In this document: in pieces, positions 1 to 5,737 of the stretch
How the letters are laid out: the number at the start of each line of letters is the position of its first letter
Position numbering within the stretch: the stretch's first letter is position 1
The notes under the pieces: generated by a model
What the model was told of the DNA's origin: nothing
The model's database searches: none
The model's input: the letters and a program-made list of their open reading frames with translations, nothing else
NCBI RefSeq assembly: GCF_018260555.1
Contig: NZ_JAGLBB010000087.1
Coordinates: 1-8,042, forward strand
Length of the DNA stretch: 8,042 nt
Direction of reading: 5' to 3'
Origin: Deinococcus sp.
GTDB taxonomy: Bacteria > Deinococcota > Deinococci > Deinococcales > Deinococcaceae
Translations under genes and position numbers: made by a program

Positions 1-77
1 GATTTGCAGTAAATATTATGCTCATACAAAACGGGAACAAGCGTTTTTTGCCGTGTTTATCGTGCTGAGCAGTTACT
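1..77 (+). repeat. Left terminal inverted repeat of IS4-family remnant
   Basis: Base 1 pairs with 805 and base 77 with 729. The alignment is gap-free with about six mismatches and includes the long shared core cgttttttgccgtgtttatc. At 77 bp this is far longer than the ~18-bp ends usual for the family. It may extend left of the window. Confidence 0.85.
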
Positions 78-659
78 GCCTTTCTCAAGTGGAAAGGCAT
101 CAGGCGCTGCATCCGAATCCGGGAAGACACCGCTGTAGACGACGATGAATGTGTTCGTGACTGCTTCACTTCCCTTCAACCAGGCCAGGTTCAGACCCTC
201 TTTGAACGGGCATGGGTGTATGGCAGTTGGATGCATGTCGTTGCCACGCTCTCCCCAAAGGGAGAGCGCATCGTCGTTGCTTCCGATTTATCCGTCTGGG
301 ACACATTTTCAACCTACCGACGGCGGTGGGGTATTGAAACGACGTTCTCGGCGATGAAGTCCAGGGGACTGAACCTGGAGCAAACCCATATGACGGCTCC
401 AGAGCGTATCGGCAAGCTGTTCGGGCTCCTTTGCAGCGCTCTGGCTTGGATGATGCGAGTCGGGGAAGAAGTGGAGGCAGAGCAGCCGACTCGCCTGAAA
501 AAGCATGGTCGTCCTGCTCAGAGCAGGACGAGACGGGGGTACGAAGTGCTCAGCCGTGCCGTGCGTTGGGCCTCGGAGTCGTTCCAGACGCTCTTGGAGC
601 TGTTAAATACGCCTTTTTCCGCGCCAGGAGCGGATAAAACTCAACCTGTCAGGTACTGA
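69..659 (+). pseudogene. IS4-family transposase, C-terminal remnant
   Basis: An open frame runs from just after an in-frame stop at 66-68 to the TGA at 657-659, about 196 codons. The recognisable protein starts near 81 with FLKWKGIRRCIRIRED, the strand that follows the second catalytic Asp in IS4 transposases. It continues to YRRRWGIETTFSAMK (315-359), an exact fit to the IS4 signature Y-x2-R-x3-E-x6-K that carries the catalytic Glu. Next come the conserved helices around RIGKLFGLLCSALAWMMRVG and a basic tail with KKHGRP. The N-terminal half, with both catalytic Asp residues, is absent. The only usual start codon in the frame is a GTG at 216, which would leave just 147 residues, so no active enzyme is expected. 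The loss lies exactly at the junction with the left inverted end. Confidence 0.85.
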
Positions 660-728
660 GCGTGCTGTCCTTCTGGATGCCTCAGTCTTGCCTAAATAGC
701 CTCCTTCATTGCTCTATTCTACTAGATT
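660..728. other. Non-coding spacer between transposase stop and right inverted end
   Basis: This 69-bp stretch carries no credible reading frame. It is probably the native 3' untranslated part of the IS. No hairpin followed by a T-run was seen. Confidence 0.4.
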
Positions 729-805
729 AGTAACTGATCAGCACGATAAACACGGCAAAAAACGCGTGTTTCCGTTTTATATGAGCATAATATTTACTGT
801 AAATT
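729..805 (-). repeat. Right terminal inverted repeat of IS4-family remnant
   Basis: This is the inverted partner of 1-77. The identical cores pair directly, and the mismatches are scattered single bases (for example positions 1, 6, 27 and 35 of the left copy). Similarity does not obviously continue past 805. Confidence 0.85.
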
Positions 806-950
806 TGCCTTGGACGAATCAATTCGCCCATATCGGCAATTTCAGGCATTTGAAAGCAGCTTCTTAGCAATTTATAGGGCTGAATTCAGATTCTGAGCAA
901 TTTACCCTGCTGAGCAGTTACCCTTATTCCGCGCCAGGAGCGGATAAAAC
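806..950. other. Short region with degenerate direct repeats and IS debris, no gene
   Basis: No credible gene lies here. Positions 861-883 (ttcttagcaatttatagggctga) and 891-913 resemble each other at an exact 30-bp offset, with about 18 of 23 bases identical. Positions 893-909 and 910-926 form a 17-bp tandem pair starting ctgagcaatttaccctg and ctgagcagttaccctta. The second unit shares gctgagcagttac with positions 65-77, the inner edge of the left IS inverted end. The right part therefore looks like IS-derived debris. Confidence 0.5.
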
Positions 951-970
951 TCAGCCTGTCCGGTACTGAG
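923..970 (+). repeat. Second copy of the IS4-family transposase 3' end
   Basis: Positions 923-970 match 613-660 at an exact offset of 310 bp with about three mismatches over 48 bp, including the core ccgcgccaggagcggataaa. The first copy is coding sequence for the last residues of the transposase (SAPGADKTQP region) plus its stop, so this is an IS fragment and not an intergenic repeat. It is preceded by ctgctgagcagttac, matching the inner edge of the left inverted end. That gives a miniature version of the same end-plus-tail structure. It overlaps the 3' end of the immunity gene on the other strand. Confidence 0.8.
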
Positions 971-1634
971 AGCCGAAAGGATGGGTTGAAAATTTCAGAC
1001 CACTGATCTCTCTCTCTTCAAGTGCGACCTTCGCCGATGCTGAGACTAAGGTGAAGACTGGGGAAGCCTTTAGACGGAAAATTGGAGGTAAGCCTTCTTC
1101 TGGAATATTCAGTACCACATTCTGAAGTCCAGTGACCATCCCTGCGGGCGGATAACGATTTGAGTAGACGGACGTCTCAACGTCAAGGATGTCCAGGTGA
1201 GGAAACCAGATCAGGACGAACTGGTCGGTGATTTGGCCCAGTCGGTAATTTGGGTCATCTCCGCTGCCAACCACGTCATCCTCAATCTGTGTTTGAAATA
1301 CCCGGCCATCAAATGGCCCTAATGATTTCAAGGCATCAAGAAATTTCTTGGAATAAAGCGGATAGGCCCTCTCGGAGATAGGCGCATCTGTCTTTAAGAT
1401 TGTAGGGAAAAAGCCACTAAACTGAACGGGTTCCTCCAACTCAAAAGGGTCATCACCCGTCAGCCAATCCACCAAGTCTAAGGTGGCTGTCTCTGGGCCG
1501 TTCACCGTTGTAAATATAGAAGTGACCTCTTTGGGGTAGACCAGTTCAATTTCATTGCCACCAAGATCGGGATTCAGGCGATCATAGTCATAGTTTAGAA
1601 AGTAGAAGGCTGGGTCTGCGGTTTTGCTGTTCAT
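951..1634 (-). CDS. Imm11/DUF1629-like immunity protein
   Basis: A 227-residue acidic protein with no signal peptide or membrane segment, likely cytoplasmic. The C-terminal half follows the Imm11 (DUF1629) pattern: YPLYSKKFLDALKSLGPF around residues 91-108, then FVLIWFPHLDILDVETSVY (139-157), then IFRL (185-188), then LVSASAKVALEEREISGLKF (196-215). By family knowledge these proteins neutralise the nuclease or other toxin encoded next to them, and the position directly downstream of a polymorphic toxin fits. The ATG is preceded by AGGA 11 nt upstream. It overlaps the TGA that ends the full-length toxin frame (ATGA), which suggests translational coupling. The last residues (about SQYRTG) and the stop come from the transposase fragment at 923-970, so the native C-terminus has been replaced or trimmed. 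The family call rests on pattern recognition. Target neutralisation is inferred from context. Confidence 0.75.
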   Translation of the reverse strand: MNSKTADPAFYFLNYDYDRLNPDLGGNEIELVYPKEVTSIFTTVNGPETATLDLVDWLTGDDPFELEEPVQFSGFFPTILKTDAPISERAYPLYSKKFLDALKSLGPFDGRVFQTQIEDDVVGSGDDPNYRLGQITDQFVLIWFPHLDILDVETSVYSNRYPPAGMVTGLQNVVLNIPEEGLPPIFRLKASPVFTLVSASAKVALEEREISGLKFSTHPFGSQYRTG

Positions 1635-1783
1635 GTTTGAGAGTTTCCTGTTTCGGTACGGAGAGGTGTGACCTGGGAAATGACTTTCGTGCCTGTTTCT
1701 GGGTCAATGCGCGTGGGCGCTTTCCCGTCTTCAATCATTTTTCGGAGGTAATTCTCAATGTCCTTGATGCCTAACTCGAAGGC
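1631..1783 (-). pseudogene. Orphaned C-terminal 50 codons of the toxin gene
   Basis: Directly after the toxin's TAG, the same frame stays open for 50 codons beginning AFELGIKDIENYLRKMIEDG and continuing KAPTRIDPETGTKVISQ. It ends at a TGA (1631-1633) that overlaps the immunity ATG by the usual ATGA arrangement. The sequence looks like real protein: an amphipathic helix followed by a short tail, as expected at the end of AHH-type nuclease domains. Restoring a sense codon at 1784-1786 (CAG is one substitution away) would give a 1063-residue toxin. No start codon with a good ribosome site lies in this segment, so it is probably untranslated unless the stop is read through. Confidence 0.75.
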
Positions 1784-4700
1784 CTACCGCGCTCCCGGTT
1801 CAGTGAGATCAGTGCCGAAGTTCTTACGCATTAGCCGATACAATTCATCGAGTCTCTGCTGAACAATGACGTCGTACTCCATGTGGCTTCCAAAATGGCC
1901 GATGATCTCCACGCCGTTGTCCAGACCTTCTTGGGTGGCCTTGGTGCGGGCGACTACCGTTCCTGGCATCTCAATCAGGTTGTCTATATGGTCAAGGTCA
2001 TAGAAGCGTTTCTCCTGTGCCCACTGCATCAGAGGGTGACTGCGAACCTTGTTGTCTGGAATCAGATGGTGAAGCTGATACCCTTCTAACTTCTCCCGAC
2101 CCATCGCCAGCTTGAAATTCTTGTTCATCTTCGTGGGATCGCTGATCCGGTCACTGACACTGGGATCAGCCACCCGCACTTTTCCTTTCTCGTCAATGGT
2201 CAGGGCGGCGAACTTGTCATCATCAGCATTGGTGCGAACGATTTGACGTCGTGTACCCTGCGTCCGGTAGAAGTACCCCTCCGGTAGGGTCGCTGGTGGG
2301 TCTTTGCCGATGAGCTTCTTCACCTTGGGCCAGTTGGCAGCATTCTGGGCAAGCTGCTCTGCTTTAGAGAGTGCGGCTGTTCCAGCGCCACCCACCTTGG
2401 GTTTCGCCATCCTTAGCACTTGGCCCAAAGTCAATTCCTGCTGCGGGGCGCTCATGGGGATTCCGCCCGCCATTGCAAATTCTGGCCCCAGTTTGACCTG
2501 CGGGATTTTCACCTTGTCCAGCAGCGCCATGGCTTTCTTCCCAGCTTCGCCAATCCACTTGAATTTGCTGCTCAGGAAGGCCAGGACCTTCCCGGCTTTG
2601 GCGGCCTTGAGGACGATCCCTGCAATGGGAATAAAGGTGACGATGATTTCCGTGGCGACGTACCCGATCACCTGCCCCCGATACCCCCAGGCTTTTAGGG
2701 GGTTTTTGTTGTCCCAGCCTGCTTTGAAATCACCCACCAGCATGTTCGCTATCTCTTTAAGTCCGCCCCCGACCAGGAAGGCGTAAATCTCCTGAACTTT
2801 GTTCAGGAGTTGTCCTTGTAGTGCCGTTTGAATCACGTTGTAGATGGATGTAACCACCGTGACGGGTAGCTTGACCATCTCGACCAGACCCACCAGCGCG
2901 TCCCAGAGGCTCTTGAGTAATCCCACTTGCAGTCCAGTCAGGAAAAGGCCACCGAAAAGGGCTTTCTCCCCAGCTGCTCCAAAGGTCCCTTTGGTGGTGT
3001 CGAGCACTTGCTTACTGAAGCTGCCACTGGGCGCTTTGATCTTCTTGGCGGCAGCGGGACTGGGTAGCCAGAAGGGCACGCCGGAGATGAGCTGGACGCC
3101 GTTGGCGTCCCGCCCCTCGGTCATGGCCGTGATGACGCGCTCATAGCCCGCTTCCAGGAATCCCTTGTACTTGGGGTCCTTAACCATGAACGCCGCAGGT
3201 TGGTTGACCGCCCGCAGGACGTTCGTGAAGTACCGGGCGTCCTGACCAAACTCGGTGGCTCCGTACTCGCGGCCCACCACGGCGAAGATGCCTTCTTTGT
3301 CCTTAGGAACGTAGAAGCGCAGGCCCGCGTCCTGAGCAATGTGTGAGGGCGGGACTTTCAGGTGGCTTGCGGCCACCCAGCCCTGCACGCCGGAGGAAGT
3401 GCGAACTGCGTAGGCTTTATGGTTCGGCTCGTAGCGCAGGAGTTGCAGGCGGGTTTTGTTGGGAACCTTGACCAACACCTTGCCGTTTCCACCGAGCGTT
3501 TCCCGGATGAAGACCCCACCGTCCTTGGTCTGCCAGACGAACCCAAAAGGAGCCTGAGGTGCTTGTCCTGCCGTGAGAGTTTTCAGGAAGGCAGGTTCTT
3601 CTTTGACGGCCTGGCGTTGCAAGGCTCCACTGACACGCGCCGTTTGAGCGGCCACCGTGCGGACCCCGCGCCCCGGTGCTTGCGTGCGCGCCGCACGGGC
3701 CAGCACCCGTCCCATCTGGCGGGCTTCTAGCTCCAGTCCTGCGTCGCCGTCAATGCCTTTGGGAACATTCCCCCTACTTTGCTGAACGGTGTGCGTGACT
3801 TCGTGACCCAGGAGTTCCAGGCCAGTTTGAGTATTTGGTTCGTATTTGCCTGCCTGGAAGAAGATATCCGTGCCAGTGGTGAACGCGATGGCATTCACAC
3901 TCTTGGCGAGCCTGTCCGCTTCGGCGTCGTCATGGATGCGAACGCCGCTCAGATCGTGGTTTAAGCCTTGCTCAAGATGGCCCAGCACATCGGCGGGCAG
4001 GGGACTGCCTGCCCCTTTGCGGGCCTGAATGCGTTGCATCACCGGAATGCTGGCCTGTTCATCCAATTCCGCGAGCTGACGCTGCAAGCTGTGGAGTTCT
4101 AAGGCTCCGGCGTCCTGCGTTTGCAGTTCCGCTTCGCGTTGCAGCGCCGCATCTACGGCGCGTTGCAGGGTGGGGCGTTCACTTGCTGGAACGCTTCGCA
4201 TGAATACCTGCCCAACGACCTCACTCAGCGGGTGTCTTTGAAGAGCGACCACATGCTGGGCATATTCCGCATGGCGCCGTAACGGGGGTTGACGGTCCCT
4301 GAGGTAGTTTCGCGTGAGGGTCTGGGCAATCTGCCTTTGCAGAGCCGTGAACTGACCTGATTCGCGTGCGCCCATCCATTTGCCGTCCGCCTGTTCAGCT
4401 TGTTGGCGCATGACTGTGACCCAGTCGGTGTTGGTTTGGGGGTTGCGAATGACGGATGTAGGAGCGGTGCGATCCTGCTCACGTTGAATGGCGGCCTGCA
4501 CGGCTTCTGGAGTGTAGGTCTGCTTTAAGGCCGCCACCTGGCGTTGCAACGCTGGGCGTGCGCCTTCGACCTGTTGCACCGCCTGACTGAAAAGGCTCAA
4601 GGCACTCAGGGCAGGCCGGGCCACCGAGCGTTTGACACTGACATCCCGACTTGTGAAGGTGAAAAGGTCATGTGCCGCCCGCCATTCTTTCTGTCGCTGG

Positions 4701-4822
4701 AGGGCGGCTTGGTGCTCGGCAGCTTGTTCCGCCCACTGGGCCGGGTTGAGGGCCAGTTTGGGAGTGAGCGCCGCAGGCGTGGACTGAGCAGAAGATTTGT
4801 TTTTCTTCTTGACATACTCCAT
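1784..4822 (-). CDS. DUF4157 polymorphic toxin with C-terminal AHH/LHH-type HNH nuclease, cut short by TAG
   Basis: A 1012-residue modular protein. Residues 1-270 are Gln/Ala-rich and helical, with repeated LQRQ-type motifs. Residues ~273-350 match DUF4157 (LSGVRIHDDAEADRLAKS, then LLGHEVTHTVQQ), with HEVTH at 340-344 and a likely third metal ligand at E364 or E366. Residues ~425-491 look like a bacterial SH3 domain (DGGVFIRE ... GVQGWVAASHLKV). Residues ~498-590 are an unnamed module. Residues ~620-750 are hydrophobic with a pre-toxin character. The tip (~905-1012) is an HNH/EndoVII-type nuclease: YQLHHLIPD (H918, H919), N948 in DNLIEMP, and HFGSHMEYD (H976, H980). By family knowledge DUF4157 proteins are often cargo of extracellular contractile injection systems, and the tip would cut nucleic acid in a target cell. 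No such structural genes are visible here. The start is supported by GGAG 8 nt upstream of the ATG. The in-frame TAG removes 50 further codons that lead into the immunity start, so activity is uncertain. Confidence 0.85.
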   Translation of the reverse strand: MEYVKKKNKSSAQSTPAALTPKLALNPAQWAEQAAEHQAALQRQKEWRAAHDLFTFTSRDVSVKRSVARPALSALSLFSQAVQQVEGARPALQRQVAALKQTYTPEAVQAAIQREQDRTAPTSVIRNPQTNTDWVTVMRQQAEQADGKWMGARESGQFTALQRQIAQTLTRNYLRDRQPPLRRHAEYAQHVVALQRHPLSEVVGQVFMRSVPASERPTLQRAVDAALQREAELQTQDAGALELHSLQRQLAELDEQASIPVMQRIQARKGAGSPLPADVLGHLEQGLNHDLSGVRIHDDAEADRLAKSVNAIAFTTGTDIFFQAGKYEPNTQTGLELLGHEVTHTVQQSRGNVPKGIDGDAGLELEARQMGRVLARAARTQAPGRGVRTVAAQTARVSGALQRQAVKEEPAFLKTLTAGQAPQAPFGFVWQTKDGGVFIRETLGGNGKVLVKVPNKTRLQLLRYEPNHKAYAVRTSSGVQGWVAASHLKVPPSHIAQDAGLRFYVPKDKEGIFAVVGREYGATEFGQDARYFTNVLRAVNQPAAFMVKDPKYKGFLEAGYERVITAMTEGRDANGVQLISGVPFWLPSPAAAKKIKAPSGSFSKQVLDTTKGTFGAAGEKALFGGLFLTGLQVGLLKSLWDALVGLVEMVKLPVTVVTSIYNVIQTALQGQLLNKVQEIYAFLVGGGLKEIANMLVGDFKAGWDNKNPLKAWGYRGQVIGYVATEIIVTFIPIAGIVLKAAKAGKVLAFLSSKFKWIGEAGKKAMALLDKVKIPQVKLGPEFAMAGGIPMSAPQQELTLGQVLRMAKPKVGGAGTAALSKAEQLAQNAANWPKVKKLIGKDPPATLPEGYFYRTQGTRRQIVRTNADDDKFAALTIDEKGKVRVADPSVSDRISDPTKMNKNFKLAMGREKLEGYQLHHLIPDNKVRSHPLMQWAQEKRFYDLDHIDNLIEMPGTVVARTKATQEGLDNGVEIIGHFGSHMEYDVIVQQRLDELYRLMRKNFGTDLTEPGAR

Positions 4823-4830
4823 GACGTGTT

Positions 4831-4834
4831 CTCC
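4831..4834 (-). promoter_or_regulatory. Ribosome binding site of the toxin gene
   Basis: On the minus strand ACCTGGAGAACACGTC precedes the ATG at 4822. The GGAG core sits 8 nt upstream, ideal spacing, which fixes this ATG as the start. Confidence 0.65.
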
Positions 4835-4844
4835 AGGTCAGATC

Positions 4845-4853
4845 AGCATATCA
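4845..4853 (-). promoter_or_regulatory. Possible extended -10 promoter of the toxin-immunity operon
   Basis: The minus strand reads TGATATGCT, a fit to an extended -10 (TGnTATnnT). It lies about 23 nt upstream of the toxin ATG, leaving a short leader that still contains the GGAG site. No convincing -35 lies at the standard distance. The site sits between the gene and the ISAs1 end at 4895. Confidence 0.35.
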
Positions 4854-4894
4854 GGTCGGTCTTTGGGCGTGGTGTAGATCAAGAGTTTCCCACC

Positions 4895-4916
4895 CTTTTA
4901 TCTTGACGCGAGTTCA
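4895..4916 (+). repeat. Left terminal inverted repeat of ISAs1-family remnant
   Basis: cttttatcttgacgcgagtt plus two bases pairs with the reverse complement of 5716-5737, with mismatches only at 4908, 4911 and 4914. It contains the transposase stop TAA (4898-4900, minus strand). Confidence 0.85.
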
Positions 4917-5692
4917 GGGATCAGGAGTTGAAGAGCGAGCAACGGATCAATGGTCAGGCGGCGCACCAGCGCCGTGATCTGACGGGTCTGTCCGCTGAGC
5001 AGCGCAACAATCACGCCATCGAGCATCGCCCGTCCCTGTGCTCCTTTGCGCAACCGACACGGGTCCTCGTGCAGCACGGCCTCCCGGCAATGGTGGCTTC
5101 GATTCTCTATCCACCAGCATCCGCTCGAATTGACTCGGAAATGCACCGAATCAATCGGAATCCGTATAACGTCATGAGCCACCCGGCCCCGAAGCGGGTC
5201 GTGAGGGTGGGAAGCAGCTACTGCATCACCTTGGCTTCATGACGCCCTGCTTCATCGACTTGCGCGACGGTCAGCGCCAGTTCATGGAAGAAGACCGACA
5301 GGAACGAGAGGGCCGGGTCGGCCCTCTCGGGCGCTCCCTTTCAGGACTTTGCCGTCACCGGCGAGGATGACCAGGCGGTCATGCGCCGTGGGATGTTGAG
5401 CCTTCACCCAGTCCAGCAGGGCGCCTTGCAGTTCAGGAAGATGCTGGTCCAGCGACCAGAAGAAGCGGTAGATCATGGCCTGCCGGGGGAGGCAGTCGAG
5501 GCCGAGGTGCTGTGCCAGCACCTCGCGGTGTCCGGCGAGCCACTGGGTGAGGGCGAGGATGTTGGGTGGTCCGGCGAGAAAGCCAGTGAGAATGACGGTC
5601 CAGAGGGCGTCCCATGGGTAATGGACGCGGGTAGGGTCACGCCAGTCTGGAATCTGGGTTAGAAATGGGAGCGGGCTGATGGGTGGTCTCAC
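4898..5692 (-). pseudogene. ISAs1-family transposase, broken
   Basis: The N-terminal part (5692 down to about 5310, GTG start) is a clear ISAs1 transposase: DPTRVHYPWDALWTVILTGFLAG, WLAGHREVLAQHLGL, MIYRFFWSLDQHLPELQGALLDW and the catalytic LAGDGKVLKGS. The frame then shifts. The expected continuation ALSFLSVFFHELALTVAQVDEAGRHEAKV is read in the next frame until TAG at 5218-5220. The region with the second catalytic Asp and its DAL motif is gone. The C-terminal part (from about 5150) is in another frame: WWIENRSHHCREAVLHEDPCRLRKG, carrying the catalytic Glu, down to ELASR and the stop inside the inverted repeat. A frameshift, a nonsense codon and a deletion leave no functional enzyme. Confidence 0.85.
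5305..5329. repeat. Perfect 10-bp hairpin at the transposase frameshift
   Basis: CGAGAGGGCC, a 5-base loop (GGGTC), then GGCCCTCTCG: a perfect GC-rich inverted repeat. It lies where the ISAs1 transposase frame changes from KGSARE to the PALSFLSVFF frame. It has no T-run, so a terminator is unlikely. Confidence 0.7.
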
Positions 5693-5715
5693 AACTCCCA
5701 GTCAGCCCGTTTTGT

Positions 5716-5737
5716 TGGACCCGAGTCAAGATAAAAG
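5716..5737 (-). repeat. Right terminal inverted repeat of ISAs1-family remnant
   Basis: The reverse complement reads cttttatcttgactcgggtc plus two bases and matches 4895-4916 at 19 of 22 positions. It lies 24 bp upstream of the transposase GTG. Confidence 0.85.

Larger units (their letters stand above)
1..805. mobile_element. Internally deleted IS4-family insertion sequence remnant
   Basis: Positions 1-77 and 729-805 are inverted copies of each other with only a handful of mismatches. Between them lies the 3' part of an IS4-type transposase gene ending at 659, then about 70 bp of non-coding DNA. A normal IS4-family element is roughly 1.3-1.6 kb, so about half is missing, all of it from the 5' side of the transposase. 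The retained coding sequence begins almost directly after the left inverted end. Because the left end coincides with the window edge, the outer boundary and any target duplication cannot be checked. The element cannot make its own transposase but might be mobilised in trans if a full copy exists elsewhere. The DNA is clearly more AT-rich than the helicase region. Confidence 0.8.
4895..5737. mobile_element. Decayed ISAs1-family insertion sequence
   Basis: A transposase of the ISAs1 type lies on the minus strand between 22-bp inverted ends (4895-4916 and 5716-5737, 19 of 22 matching). Full elements are about 1.1-1.3 kb and this one is 843 bp, with the loss in the middle of the transposase. No 8-10 bp direct duplication was found in the bases flanking the two ends (ttcccacc and cctgtcag). 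Either the duplication has decayed or one side has been rearranged. It separates the toxin operon from the conserved helicase locus. Confidence 0.8.

Noticed and set aside
145..357. 70-codon plus-strand open frame over the IS4 transposase
   Set aside because: It overlaps the frame encoding the YREK signature in a different frame and has no similarity of its own.
927..946. Hairpin tccgc-gccagga-gcgga as terminator of the immunity gene
   Set aside because: The stem is only 5 bp and no T-run follows on either strand. The same sequence occurs as coding DNA at 617-636.
2304..2786. 160-codon plus-strand open frame opposite the toxin
   Set aside because: It is a shadow of the toxin gene, which is supported by recognised domains across its length. 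The shadow has no recognisable features.
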